A stretch of DNA of 64,000 nt, taken from assembly GCF_012844305.1 (NCBI RefSeq), contig NZ_JABANE010000001.1, positions 62,001 to 126,000 on the forward strand, written 5' to 3'. Of the stretch, positions 1 through 10,176 are shown in pieces. Position 1 is the stretch's first letter. Each line of letters starts with the position of its first letter. Both the position numbers and the translations under genes were made by a program. Below the pieces are notes generated by a model. The model had not been told where the DNA came from. It saw only the letters and a list, made by a program, of their open reading frames with translations, and did no database searches. Origin of the DNA: Flammeovirga aprica JL-4 (GTDB lineage Bacteria; Bacteroidota; Bacteroidia; Cytophagales; Flammeovirgaceae).

Positions 1-797
1 GTAAAAGGAGAAATTCTATCAAGATTTATGATGTAATCAAATAACCCTGAAGGACGCTGACTCCTCCATAAATTGGTATCTGTGAAATATACTGCTGAAG
101 TAAAGATCAGAGTAGGTATGATCCCCAACGCAGAATAAATGAAATGCTTATTTTTATTGAGGATGCTTTCGGTGATAAAATAAAATATGGTTAAGCCTGA
201 AAATAATGTCCCCACATAGCCATGTAAGAAATAACCTCCAATGTTGATAAGGAAAATGATGAGGCTATTCTGTCTTTTTTTATTCTTGAAAGTAATGATA
301 TAATAAACCAAACATGGCATTAGTCCTATGAAAACTAAACCAAAGTGTAGGAGAATTCTACTATTAGAAGGAGTGCCTAAAGTGAGCAGTAAACTTGATA
401 ATACAGCAGTAGTTCTATCTATTTTATAAACACGAAATATCTTGTAGGAATAGGTATACCCTATAAAAAATACAGCAAGCATTTCTAGATGTAAAATACC
501 AATACTGTAATCTGAAATGTCAACAAAATATTTAGAGATAAAGTGATTGATACTACTTAGTAATACCACTGAATCTGTATATAAAATAGATTCTCCAAAA
601 GGGAAGTTGATATTTTCTAGATTGCCATATTTTGATACGAAAGCATATAAAAAATAATTTTTTAAGGCATCACCACCTTTGAATAATAAAAAGTGATTGG
701 GTGAAGTGATGATTTTTTGAAGGAGGAAAAAAAGGACACAACTAAGCGTTAAAAGTCCAGTGGAAAAGTGAGTTTGTTTGTTGATTGTCTCTTTCAT
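1..797 (-). CDS. Multi-pass membrane protein, partial, possibly GT-C type glycosyltransferase
   Basis: The minus-strand frame opens at an ATG at 797 and stays open for about 265 codons to the window edge, so the C-terminus is missing. I translated it by hand. It starts MKETINKQTHFSTG, then alternates hydrophobic spans (for example SCVLFFLLQKII, LAVFFIGYTYSY, LIIFLINIGGYFLHGYVGT) with short loops. An early loop carries GGDALKNYF and then NINFPFGESI. An acidic motif in the first large loop is typical of GT-C membrane glycosyltransferases and related lipid-linked sugar enzymes, so that is my best guess, not a firm call. It follows the C25 peptidase gene on the same strand after a 61-bp gap and may be cotranscribed with it. 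Confidence 0.7.
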   Translation of the reverse strand, partial: MKETINKQTHFSTGLLTLSCVLFFLLQKIITSPNHFLLFKGGDALKNYFLYAFVSKYGNLENINFPFGESILYTDSVVLLSSINHFISKYFVDISDYSIGILHLEMLAVFFIGYTYSYKIFRVYKIDRTTAVLSSLLLTLGTPSNSRILLHFGLVFIGLMPCLVYYIITFKNKKRQNSLIIFLINIGGYFLHGYVGTLFSGLTIFYFITESILNKNKHFIYSALGIIPTLIFTSAVYFTDTNLWRSQRPSGLFDYIINLDRISPF

Positions 798-858
798 CCT
801 AAAAAATATTCAACCTGTTTTATATCAAAACTCAAGATCTAGAATTGAGATTGATGAT

Positions 859-3800
859 TTACTTCAGAAGGTATAGTTTACCAATATTGTGCTTAAACAG
901 GTTGTCTTTACTAGTATTTCTATGCTGATATTCTCCACTGTTTTTTTGAGGTATAATTACTCTATAAAGGTAGACTCCATTGGCCAATTGATCCCCGAAT
1001 TCATCTCTACCGTCCCAAGCGTATTCGGAAATATTAGTACCCACTCTTATTGGGCCGAGTTCATCCTGGAAAATCTCTTTGACAACTCTACCAGTAACCG
1101 TCATAATTTGAATTTTTATTTGATCGGGTACTTCAATTCCTGTGACTTGGAAAACAAATCGTACTTTATCAGAAAAAGGATTAGGATAAGGGTAGAAATT
1201 GGTAATAGTGGATTCTTTGCTAATTTCAAATTTCATCTGTAAATAAGGTCTTTGATTTGCAGATTCCACAGATCCATTGCCAGCACCATTTCCTGTTACA
1301 TCCCTACCTTCAATTTGCAAGGTGTAAATACCATCTTTAATATTTCCATCAATATCAATGTGATTGGTATTCGCTAGTTGATTCAGCGGTAATGAGGCAA
1401 TGATGTGATTTTTACTCCCCATATTTTCAAAAGAAAACAAAAGGGAATCTAATACATTGAAACTGTCATCCTCTTCATTTTTAATAGATAAAGTCAATAA
1501 ATTAGCCAGTGGATCATCGGTGTGATTTTCCAACCTTAGAAATTCATTTTCATCAATAAGACTTATAGAAACTTCTGAAGTAGGAGATACAATGTCTCCG
1601 CTTATAATTCTTTGTCCATCGAAAAGTATTTCAACGAGAGGGTTGGTGTTGTCAACGCCTACATTGAATCTAGAATTGACAGAGTTGTTGTTATAAAAAT
1701 TTTCAAGAAGTTGAATGTCTGGATTTGTAACTAAGGACATAGACACATTTCCGGTAAGTTGATCACCCCATGTATCTGGTTTTATTTTAAAATTATATTC
1801 ACCTCCTGCAATAAGAGGAGGTATAGTGATTGTATCCGTGATGATCTTATTTTCATTTTTATAAGTAAGTACAGTAGGAACTTCTTCTTTGAAAGATTGT
1901 TTTGAAATATTCTTCAATAAGAACTCATATTCGATACCTTGTCCTTGCTGTACTTCTTTTATATCAGTGATATCAGCGATGTCTTTATAAGTCATCACAG
2001 CTTCCGGCAATGTGGCATAAGAAACCCTGATATGTTGTAACTGGGATGGAATTCTTGCAGAAGAAGTATCTGTTAAAGTAGTTTTAAGAGTTATGTAATT
2101 ATAATCGTTGATATCTCTGTCCTTTTCAAAAACTAAGTTCTGCAAATCAAGGCCAGTAGAAGGTGTTTCGCCTTGGAAAGTATATAAATCTTCTGTGATC
2201 TGAGATCCATTTTCATTAAAATAGAGCCCCTGTATTGTTGTTGCAATTTCCCCTGAGATGGTACTGAAGTCCATCCATAACCTTTCAAAGAAATTAGTTT
2301 TTCCTATCGGTGAAGTGGTCAGAATACCTTGACTTACATCGGGCTGAATAGTGAAGCTTTGATCAAGAAAAGAATTAGTACCAGTGCCTTCAATAGTTTG
2401 TCCCTCTGATGGTGAAGCTTTGAACTGTGTCCAAGCTATAAAAGGAACTCCCTGCTCAAGGTTGTAAAGCTTTGCTGTATCAAAACCTGCAATATGCATT
2501 GCTTCTTTGTTGAGATAATAGGCTTCATATGCTTCACTGTCGGGATTAGTAGGAACCGATGGGAACTCAAAGTTTCCAGAAGAAAAAGCGAGTACATAAT
2601 CGCCATCTTTTAAGTTGGAAGTTTTTGGGTCCACGAATAATGAGTTGGGACCAAAGTAGGTAATGGACTCAAAAACCTGAAACTTGGATACAAGAAGGTC
2701 ACTTGATGCTAATTGAACAGAGGCTTTACTAGGGAAGCCAATACCGCAAAAACGGTTGTTCCATTGATACGCATCAGCGGTAATCACTTCACCTGAACCT
2801 TGATCAAAAATCATAAATGTAAGAGAACCATTAGTTCTGCATTCACCATTAATAACCACTTTTTCTCCATTGATGTCTACTTCATAAAAAGTATTTTGTG
2901 CTCCTCCTGTTTTGACCGTAATAAATTTATTTTCATTCGGAAATTCCCATGTGACATTACCTGTTTCGCTTCCGTTTTCATCATTTTTAGCAATCAAAGC
3001 AGTGAGCTGATTGTCTCTCATCTGATGATAGTTACTTTGACTCCAACCCTCTCCAGAACTATTTGGTATAATGGTAAATGAAATTTTGTTGTAAGGGAAT
3101 TCCGTTTTACTAGTGGGATTGATGATTCGGGTGCGAGCATAAATGATTGTGGTATCAGAGAGATAGCCCGGTATTAGACTCAAGTTTATGCTATGATGAA
3201 TAAGCTGTTCAGGTTCTTTAGTAATTTTAATTGGGTTCCCTTGAGAACTGAAAATACTATCTTTTGAAATTTCAATTTCAATCAAATCACCTTCAACTCT
3301 TTGTTCAAAAGTATTATCAAATGCATAAAGGTCAATGGTAGAATCGTGTTGAACAGAAAGGTCAAGAGGTTGTATAAAACGGACTGTATTATCAGAGAAA
3401 GTTACTCTTACTGAGCCTGTATTATTACCTGTTTCGTTTTCAAGATTGTCTTCAGGAATTACTTCATTTTCACTCAGTATCGTTCCAACTGTAACACTTA
3501 TAATATTTTCTCCTCCTCCTAATACTTTATCTTCCTCTGAATTGATAAACTCAAATGAAAGTGTATCTGAAAGATAAGTAGCATCAGCACTATCGATTAA
3601 AGAATTAAAAGAATCAGCACCATTGCCATATTTTCTTTTTACTTGTAAGTAGATTTTTCTGTCTCCAAGGGCCTTACCAAAATTGTTGACTACTACTTGA
3701 ACTCTAAATAGATTATCATCTACAGAAAAACCATCACTACTTTGAGGTGTTACAAGGACATTATTATCGGCAATTGCATAATCAGGCTTTGAAGGTGAAA

Positions 3801-6177
3801 TCTTAATAAACGGATCGCCTTGAAGACCTGTTTGTTCTACGATAGCAATATTAGCACTAGAGAAATCATCAGAAAAAGCCAGTTCTTGTGCTAGAAGAAT
3901 ATGATCTCCAATAGGAAGTCCTATTGCCACTTTAAAAGTAGCGTTGTAGAAATCAGTACCATAATTTTCAAGAAGTCTACTATTACCTAAACCACTTTTT
4001 GCAACAAATCCAATAGCCCCTTTTTCTGGCGTTTCAATCCAATCTTCCCCCCACGATCTTCGAGTTGTGAAAAGGTTTCCACCTCCACACCCAATCATAT
4101 TGATAAGCGGATATCTTTCTTGGTTTTGATATCCTTTTGAAGCGTCACTTGCCAAACCAATATCAATATCGGCGTCTTGAGCAGAAGAGTGCCCGTAAAA
4201 TGTCATTAAAGCTATACCATCATTTACAGCATCAGATACATCTATGGTTTCAATTGCACCGTCGCTTTGTCTACTAATTGTAATAACACTTCCTCCCTCT
4301 AAAGTATCCGTAAAAATAGCTGTGTATTGATCAATGACCTTTCTGAAATTTTCTTGCTGAGATAAATCCGCACCACCACTTAAGTGCAAAGCTCGCTTCC
4401 TCCAAAGCTCATTAAATTCCAATTGCTCATGCTCTCTTACCTTGTTAAGGTAATCTTCAATGATTTGAGGTGTAAAAGCGGAGATTCTGCCTATGGGTAA
4501 AATATTTGCTTCTTTTCCATCAAATCCCATCATATAGGCATTATCTGCGGCAGGATATCCATAGGAAGGGACATAATTAGATGCTCTTCCCCCAGCAGGA
4601 GTAATTTCGAAAGGGTCTACTTTGCTGTTTCCATTTCTGTCACCATCATCAAAATCTAAACCTTTGCCCAAAATAAGCACATATTCTAGTTGCCTCGACC
4701 GTAATAAATCGATACAGTTTCTGATAGCAATAGGGTTTTGTTCTCCCCATGAGAAAGTATTATAGAGTTTAAGAATATCAGCGGCGTAGGCATTTCTATC
4801 GCCTCCCATTCCACTACGTCTATAATCAACATAAGCTTTCACAGGATCAGTTGAATTTTGAGTTGGCTGTCTTAATTCAGGATGTGAAATAATCAAGTAA
4901 TCATAGGCGAGGTTATTGTCTACAAATTCGAATTCAGCTTTCGCTAAGGAAATTACATTTTTGAATCCGTTGCTATAGTAAAGGTCTACTTTTTGACCAT
5001 TTGTATTTTCGACGATAGACTGATCCCTTTGGCCTGACCTGTTTTTTTGTAATAAAGCAGGTTGTCTAGGGTTACTGATGTTATAAAAATTACCATTGTT
5101 AAGCGGTGCTGAAATAATTTTTTTTGAAGTTGGATATAGCGAAAAAGCAACGTCTATAGGATCTGTTCCAATCCAAGAGTGGGCTTGAGGATAGGTGAGG
5201 TTGAAATACAGTACACCCATCTGATTGAAATCAGCCCCTTCTCCATTAAAATTATCGACAAGCAACACAGAAGTGCTTCCATTGGCAAAATCAGTGTCAG
5301 ATAGTTGTACGCTGATGTTAGTTGTGACATCATATCTGTTGACAGATTGTGTATTTTTACTTGAGGTATTGTCTGCAGAGCTTCCAACACGGAAATCAAT
5401 ATTTGCTGTTCTATAAGAGTAGTTCATTACTCTACTTTCCAATTTGAAATTAGTATCAGAAATACCGCTGTAAAAGTCATTTGTCTTGAGTTGAAAATTG
5501 ACAATACCCGTTTTGCCTTTATTGTAATAGGTAGACCATGACCTTGGACTTCTAAAAGCAGAACTAAAAGATGTACGGTCTCGGCTAAAAGTATTGGTTG
5601 AAGGACCTTGACTTAGTGATCTTCTCAAATCAAAAGCAGCATCTGAAGAATCATCTCTATACATTTCTGTATACCAATGATAATCTACGGTTGTGGCTCC
5701 TGTAGGATCAAATGTGTTATCATCATCGAAACGTAATACCTCACCACCAGATAAAGCTGATGAACTTAAAAAATATGCAGCGGTTCTAGAATAAATAGGT
5801 TCATAGGGATTGACAAAATCATTGGTATCTCTGAATAGGTGTTTATCTGTTTCTCCATCGTTTGGTTCACCATAAAACTCTATATAATCAGTGTCATCAA
5901 GTTTGTTATTTCCATTGACATCGAATATATAAATAGCTACTTCTTCACCTCTTCTAAACATTCTGATCTCAGACAGAAGTGCAGTTGAGACAGGAAAGCC
6001 CACTGAGTTTAGGTTGTCATAATCAATTCTGTAAATACCACGCTCTCTTACTTCCATTTTATAGAAAGTAGTATTTCTTGTTTTTTCTCTCCAAGCGTTG
6101 ATGTCAGCAATAGGAGTTTGAGAAAATACGGAGAGGAGATTTAGAAAAAATAGAGTTACGATGAGTAATAATCGCAT
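859..6177 (-). CDS. porU2: C25-family (gingipain-like) peptidase with T9SS C-terminal domain, PorU2-like
   Basis: This is a 1772-residue exported protein. Residues 1-19 form a signal peptide ending FLNLLSVFSQ. A caspase-like C25 domain lies in the first half, with the catalytic pair visible as His663 in TFYGHSS and Cys697 in IGCGGGN. The 34-residue His-Cys spacing equals that in PorU at 40952-44353. A long beta-rich, Ig-like middle follows. Residues about 1658-1772 form a type A T9SS sorting domain with a FlgD-like Ig fold (YPYPNPF, then W-D-G-R-D-E and NGVYLYR). T9SS would carry it across the outer membrane. PorU itself is encoded next to porV, so this second, much larger member fits the group annotated as putative sortase PorU2; whether it acts as a sortase or as a surface protease is unproven. 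The gene diverges from recG. Confidence 0.8.
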   Translation of the reverse strand: MRLLLIVTLFFLNLLSVFSQTPIADINAWREKTRNTTFYKMEVRERGIYRIDYDNLNSVGFPVSTALLSEIRMFRRGEEVAIYIFDVNGNNKLDDTDYIEFYGEPNDGETDKHLFRDTNDFVNPYEPIYSRTAAYFLSSSALSGGEVLRFDDDNTFDPTGATTVDYHWYTEMYRDDSSDAAFDLRRSLSQGPSTNTFSRDRTSFSSAFRSPRSWSTYYNKGKTGIVNFQLKTNDFYSGISDTNFKLESRVMNYSYRTANIDFRVGSSADNTSSKNTQSVNRYDVTTNISVQLSDTDFANGSTSVLLVDNFNGEGADFNQMGVLYFNLTYPQAHSWIGTDPIDVAFSLYPTSKKIISAPLNNGNFYNISNPRQPALLQKNRSGQRDQSIVENTNGQKVDLYYSNGFKNVISLAKAEFEFVDNNLAYDYLIISHPELRQPTQNSTDPVKAYVDYRRSGMGGDRNAYAADILKLYNTFSWGEQNPIAIRNCIDLLRSRQLEYVLILGKGLDFDDGDRNGNSKVDPFEITPAGGRASNYVPSYGYPAADNAYMMGFDGKEANILPIGRISAFTPQIIEDYLNKVREHEQLEFNELWRKRALHLSGGADLSQQENFRKVIDQYTAIFTDTLEGGSVITISRQSDGAIETIDVSDAVNDGIALMTFYGHSSAQDADIDIGLASDASKGYQNQERYPLINMIGCGGGNLFTTRRSWGEDWIETPEKGAIGFVAKSGLGNSRLLENYGTDFYNATFKVAIGLPIGDHILLAQELAFSDDFSSANIAIVEQTGLQGDPFIKISPSKPDYAIADNNVLVTPQSSDGFSVDDNLFRVQVVVNNFGKALGDRKIYLQVKRKYGNGADSFNSLIDSADATYLSDTLSFEFINSEEDKVLGGGENIISVTVGTILSENEVIPEDNLENETGNNTGSVRVTFSDNTVRFIQPLDLSVQHDSTIDLYAFDNTFEQRVEGDLIEIEISKDSIFSSQGNPIKITKEPEQLIHHSINLSLIPGYLSDTTIIYARTRIINPTSKTEFPYNKISFTIIPNSSGEGWSQSNYHQMRDNQLTALIAKNDENGSETGNVTWEFPNENKFITVKTGGAQNTFYEVDINGEKVVINGECRTNGSLTFMIFDQGSGEVITADAYQWNNRFCGIGFPSKASVQLASSDLLVSKFQVFESITYFGPNSLFVDPKTSNLKDGDYVLAFSSGNFEFPSVPTNPDSEAYEAYYLNKEAMHIAGFDTAKLYNLEQGVPFIAWTQFKASPSEGQTIEGTGTNSFLDQSFTIQPDVSQGILTTSPIGKTNFFERLWMDFSTISGEIATTIQGLYFNENGSQITEDLYTFQGETPSTGLDLQNLVFEKDRDINDYNYITLKTTLTDTSSARIPSQLQHIRVSYATLPEAVMTYKDIADITDIKEVQQGQGIEYEFLLKNISKQSFKEEVPTVLTYKNENKIITDTITIPPLIAGGEYNFKIKPDTWGDQLTGNVSMSLVTNPDIQLLENFYNNNSVNSRFNVGVDNTNPLVEILFDGQRIISGDIVSPTSEVSISLIDENEFLRLENHTDDPLANLLTLSIKNEEDDSFNVLDSLLFSFENMGSKNHIIASLPLNQLANTNHIDIDGNIKDGIYTLQIEGRDVTGNGAGNGSVESANQRPYLQMKFEISKESTITNFYPYPNPFSDKVRFVFQVTGIEVPDQIKIQIMTVTGRVVKEIFQDELGPIRVGTNISEYAWDGRDEFGDQLANGVYLYRVIIPQKNSGEYQHRNTSKDNLFKHNIGKLYLLK

Positions 6178-6299
6178 TGTAAACGGCAGAATAATGATTT
6201 AATAAAAAAGCGTTTTTTAAAATTAACATATTCTCGCAATAATCTACTAATTTCGAGCTGTTGACTGATAATAATTTTAAGGAAACCTAGAGGAAGCAA

Positions 6300-8405
6300 G
6301 TGAATAATATCTTTGATACAAAAATTGAATATCTAAAAGGAGTAGGGACTGTTAGGGCAGAGATTCTCAATAAAGAGTTGGGTGTATACACTTTCGGCGA
6401 TTTATTGGAGCAGTACCCTTTCCGTCATGAGGATAGAACAAGGTTTTACAAAGTCGATGAAGTAATCAATGATACTACAGCCGTACAAATAATAGGTCGG
6501 CTAACATTTAAGAATACAGTTGGAGAAGGAAGGTCTAAAAGGTTGGTAGCCTCTTTTTCAGATGAAACTGGTGAGATTGAATTGGTGTGGTTTAGAGGAG
6601 CGAAATGGATTGAAAAGAAATTGACGGTAGGGAAGTGGTATGTCCTTTATGGAAAGCCTCAACGATTTGGTGCCAAAATGTCTTTTTCACATCCTGAACT
6701 AGATGAATACGATCCTTCAACACCCCGTACGCAGAAAGGTGGCTTAGTGCCTGTTTATCATACTACGGAGAAAATGAAAAATAAGGGAATGGACTCTAAA
6801 ATGCTGGCGAAGTTGACGAGGACTTTGCTTGAAAATGTGTACCGTTCTATTTCTGAAACATTGCCGGAATACCTTATCAAGGAAAATGATTTAATATCAA
6901 AAGGATTAGCAGTTGCTTGGACACATTTTCCAAAATCACCTGAAACTTTAGCACAAGCATCGTATCGTTTGAAATTTGAAGAGCTCTTTTTTCTTCAGTT
7001 AAAAATAATAGCATCAAAGGCAGGGAAAAGGACAGATAAATTTAGAGGACAGGTTTTTGAGAAAATCCCAACATTCAACCTTTTTTATAAAGAACAATTG
7101 CCTTTTGACCTCACAGGAGCACAAAAAAGGGTGGTAAGAGAGATTTATAATGACATGCGAAGTGGCTATCAGATGAATCGTTTACTACAAGGTGACGTAG
7201 GAAGTGGTAAGACAATTGTTGCTTTTATGTGTATGTTGATGGCACTCGATAATGATGCTCAATCAGCATTAATGGCGCCTACAGAAATTTTATCACAACA
7301 ACATTATAATGGGTTGAAGCCTTTTGCAGATGAGATGGGCGTGACGATTGCTTTGCTGACAGGTTCCTCTAAAACCAAGGAAAGAAGAGTAATTGATGAG
7401 ACATTGAGAGATGGCTCGTTGAAAATTATTGTAGGTACTCATGCTTTAATTGAAGATAAAGTAGACTTTTATAATCTTGGTCTTTGTGTGATTGACGAAC
7501 AGCACCGTTTTGGTGTAGCACAAAGAGCCGCGCTTTGGAAAAAGAAAAGTAAAGCGAAACCTCATATGTTGGTGATGACTGCGACACCTATTCCAAGAAC
7601 GTTGGCAATGACCGTTTATGGTGATTTAGAGGTGTCGATTATTGACGAATTACCGGCAGGGCGTAAACCGATTATCACTTGGCATAAATTTGAAAAAGGG
7701 AGATTGAGAGTATTTGGTTTTATGAAAGAGCAAATAGAATTAGGTCGTCAGGCTTACATCGTTTACCCATTAATTGAGGAATCAGAAACTTTGGATTATA
7801 AAAATCTTGAAGAAGGTTATGAAGCAGTATCAAGAGCATTTCCTGAATATAAAGTCAGCATTGTGCATGGCAGAATGAAACCTGCGGACAAAGATGCAGA
7901 AATGCAACGTTTCGCTGACGGTAAAACACATATTATGGTAGCAACAACCGTAATTGAAGTTGGTGTAAACGTCCCGAATGCCTCTATCATGATTATAGAA
8001 AATGCTGAGAAATTTGGACTTGCCCAATTGCATCAGTTGAGAGGTCGTGTTGGTAGAGGGGCAGAGCAGTCTTATTGCGTTTTGATGACAGGTGATAAGC
8101 TTTCTAAAGATGGAAAAGTCCGTATTCAAACTATGGTAGATACAACTGATGGTTTTAAAATTGCCGATGCAGATTTAAAGTTGAGAGGTCCTGGAGATAT
8201 TGAAGGTACTCAGCAAAGTGGTGTGCTCGATTTACGTCACGCAGATATTGGTCAAGATGCCGCTTTATTGCAATATGTGAGAGGAGTTGCAGAGAAATTG
8301 ATTGATGAAGATCCTGATCTAGCAAAAGAAGAACATGGAATTATCAAACATCAGCAGTCACTCTTGGTGAAAAAATCAGTAACGAACTGGAGTAGGATCA
8401 GCTAA
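6300..8405 (+). CDS. recG: ATP-dependent DNA helicase RecG
   Basis: This 701-residue protein remodels stalled replication forks and Holliday junctions. The N-terminal wedge/OB region begins FDTKIEYLKGVG and includes the FGDLLEQYPFRHEDRT segment. The SF2 helicase core has Walker A GDVGSGKT at residues 298-305 and the DEQH box at 399-402, followed by TATPIPRTL, the helicase C-terminal domain with HGRMKPADKD and QLRGRVGRG, and the RecG C-terminal LRGPGDIEGTQQSG. Length is normal for the family. Translation starts at GTG 6300: an AGAGGA stretch lies just upstream, and the next residues match the usual RecG N-terminus. The stop codon overlaps the end of the convergent gene at 8402-10012 by 4 bp. 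Confidence 0.97.
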   Translation: MNNIFDTKIEYLKGVGTVRAEILNKELGVYTFGDLLEQYPFRHEDRTRFYKVDEVINDTTAVQIIGRLTFKNTVGEGRSKRLVASFSDETGEIELVWFRGAKWIEKKLTVGKWYVLYGKPQRFGAKMSFSHPELDEYDPSTPRTQKGGLVPVYHTTEKMKNKGMDSKMLAKLTRTLLENVYRSISETLPEYLIKENDLISKGLAVAWTHFPKSPETLAQASYRLKFEELFFLQLKIIASKAGKRTDKFRGQVFEKIPTFNLFYKEQLPFDLTGAQKRVVREIYNDMRSGYQMNRLLQGDVGSGKTIVAFMCMLMALDNDAQSALMAPTEILSQQHYNGLKPFADEMGVTIALLTGSSKTKERRVIDETLRDGSLKIIVGTHALIEDKVDFYNLGLCVIDEQHRFGVAQRAALWKKKSKAKPHMLVMTATPIPRTLAMTVYGDLEVSIIDELPAGRKPIITWHKFEKGRLRVFGFMKEQIELGRQAYIVYPLIEESETLDYKNLEEGYEAVSRAFPEYKVSIVHGRMKPADKDAEMQRFADGKTHIMVATTVIEVGVNVPNASIMIIENAEKFGLAQLHQLRGRVGRGAEQSYCVLMTGDKLSKDGKVRIQTMVDTTDGFKIADADLKLRGPGDIEGTQQSGVLDLRHADIGQDAALLQYVRGVAEKLIDEDPDLAKEEHGIIKHQQSLLVKKSVTNWSRIS

Positions 8406-10012
8406 TACCGGTCAATTACATTTGATAAGCTCTCTTCTCTTTCAAGCTTCAGTTTTTTTCGAATTCTATATCTCGAAGTATTGACACCATTGATAGAAAT
8501 ATTAAGTAATTGTGCCATTTCTTTAGCCGAGAAATGTAATTTTATAAGGGCGCAATGCTTCAATTCAGTAGAAGTTAATTCAGGGAAGTTACTTTTTAGG
8601 TTATCATAAAAATTTTTATTTACATCAATAAATCGTCGGTCAAATTCATTCCATAATTGAATGCGATGTTTGGTATTCAACTTCACCAACTTTATTAATG
8701 CTTTATTTTCCGAAGCATGTATCTTGATTGCACTCATTAATTCATTGAGGAGTGATTCTTTATCAATTAACTGTAATGTAAAAGAAGTCAGTTCTTTATT
8801 TTTTATTTCAAATAAAACCTTATTTTTCTCTTCCTGATGCATCGCTTCAAGCTGTTGCTTTTCCCTTTCAGCCTTAAATTTTTGTTGTTTCTGTCTTGAA
8901 TGTATGATTAGAAGAATGATGATAAAAAAAGCAATGACCACTACAAAAAGGATAGAATATTGAAGACTTTTTGCTTTTTGATGTGCTAGTTCATTTTCAG
9001 TTTGAAGTAAGGCTTGATCCCTTTCTTTTAGTTCCTCCAAATAGTTATTCTTAATATCTAACAGTCCAGCATTCTGATTACTCTTTGCACTGAAGAGTTG
9101 ATCATTTACTTCCTTGGATTCATTCATTAATTGATAAGCTTCTTTGTATTGCTGTTGCTTATTTAATGTGAAAGCCAACAATTTTAAGCATTCTGCTTTA
9201 GTATCGTAATGAGCGTGTTTGACTTCAATATTTCGCAAAGCTTTTCTAAAATAACTTTCTGCCATCGGCCACTTTTCAAGTTTTATATAGGCACTGCCCA
9301 AGTAATAATAAATGATGGTAAGGTAAAATGGATTAAACCGCTCAAAGTGTTCTTTAGCTTTTAGTAGGATGGGAAGGGCTTCATTTATTTTACCTTGAAG
9401 CATAAGAATATTTCCTTTTTCCGTATCTAAATAAACTTTCTGCTTTTCGGTATAACTCATTTGTTCCGCTAGCGTATAGCAGGTATCCAAGTAATGAAAT
9501 GCTTTTTGATAATCGCGTTCAATACGATAATGGAGCGTGAAATTATAGTAACAGGAGATGATTGCCTTTGGTGTTAACTCGCCTTTCTCAACGGCTAGTT
9601 TTGCAAATTGAAGCATCTGTTTTTCATGAGAAAAAGCTTCCTCATTCTTGTCAAAAACATTATAAAGCCGAGCAATGTGTTTGTGGACTTCATAGAGTAA
9701 AGTGAAATGATTGTATTGTTCAGCAAGATCTTGAGCTTTCCAAATATGGGTATAGCTATCACTGTAATTTCCTTTTCGAGCATTGTGGTCAGAGAGTCCT
9801 AATAGGGCCTTGATCATCCAAGTAGAGTCTTTTTTTGAAGTAAAATAATCATAGCAATTTTGAAGTTCCTTTATTTTTGCAGAATCATGCTGAATGACCG
9901 TATTGTATAATTGAATATAATGTGAAATACTATCTTCTTGTGCTATCAAAGAAGTGTTAGTTTGAAGAATAAGATAAAAAAGTACCCCAGTAATGATAAG
10001 TAATCTGTTCAT
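8402..10012 (-). CDS. Membrane-anchored TPR protein with C-terminal LuxR-like HTH
   Basis: This 536-residue protein has a signal peptide (residues 1-25), TPR-like helical repeats (about 50-310), a coiled coil and one transmembrane helix near 350-371 (ILFVVVIAFFIIILLII). A charged coiled-coil segment follows. A C-terminal helix-turn-helix of the LuxR/GerE type lies at about 470-525 (ELTSTELKHCALIKLHFSAK, then LLNISINGVNTSRYRIRKKL). This is a common Bacteroidota design: the repeats sense outside the cytoplasmic membrane and the HTH faces the cytoplasm. No receiver or kinase domain is visible, so it would be a one-component membrane regulator. Its target is unknown. It diverges from the GH115 gene, a possible target by position only. 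Confidence 0.8.
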   Translation of the reverse strand: MNRLLIITGVLFYLILQTNTSLIAQEDSISHYIQLYNTVIQHDSAKIKELQNCYDYFTSKKDSTWMIKALLGLSDHNARKGNYSDSYTHIWKAQDLAEQYNHFTLLYEVHKHIARLYNVFDKNEEAFSHEKQMLQFAKLAVEKGELTPKAIISCYYNFTLHYRIERDYQKAFHYLDTCYTLAEQMSYTEKQKVYLDTEKGNILMLQGKINEALPILLKAKEHFERFNPFYLTIIYYYLGSAYIKLEKWPMAESYFRKALRNIEVKHAHYDTKAECLKLLAFTLNKQQQYKEAYQLMNESKEVNDQLFSAKSNQNAGLLDIKNNYLEELKERDQALLQTENELAHQKAKSLQYSILFVVVIAFFIIILLIIHSRQKQQKFKAEREKQQLEAMHQEEKNKVLFEIKNKELTSFTLQLIDKESLLNELMSAIKIHASENKALIKLVKLNTKHRIQLWNEFDRRFIDVNKNFYDNLKSNFPELTSTELKHCALIKLHFSAKEMAQLLNISINGVNTSRYRIRKKLKLEREESLSNVIDRY

Positions 10013-10176
10013 TTTCAGTATTTAATTAAACTGATAAATTTTTCCCTTTTACTGAATATATAAACAGGTGAACAGATGTGGTGTAATAAATTTTTGTGTC
10101 TTTGTATAATTTTTGAATGACCCCGTTTTTTGAATAAAAAAGTCTTTCAGAGGATCTTTAGGTGGAATTATTACTT

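Noticed and set aside
889-1242. 117-codon plus-strand frame inside the C25 peptidase gene
   Set aside because: Shadow of the minus-strand coding sequence; the composition is that of a reverse complement of beta-rich coding DNA.
7830-8129. 99-codon minus-strand frame within recG
   Set aside because: It lies wholly opposite conserved helicase motifs; no motif of its own.
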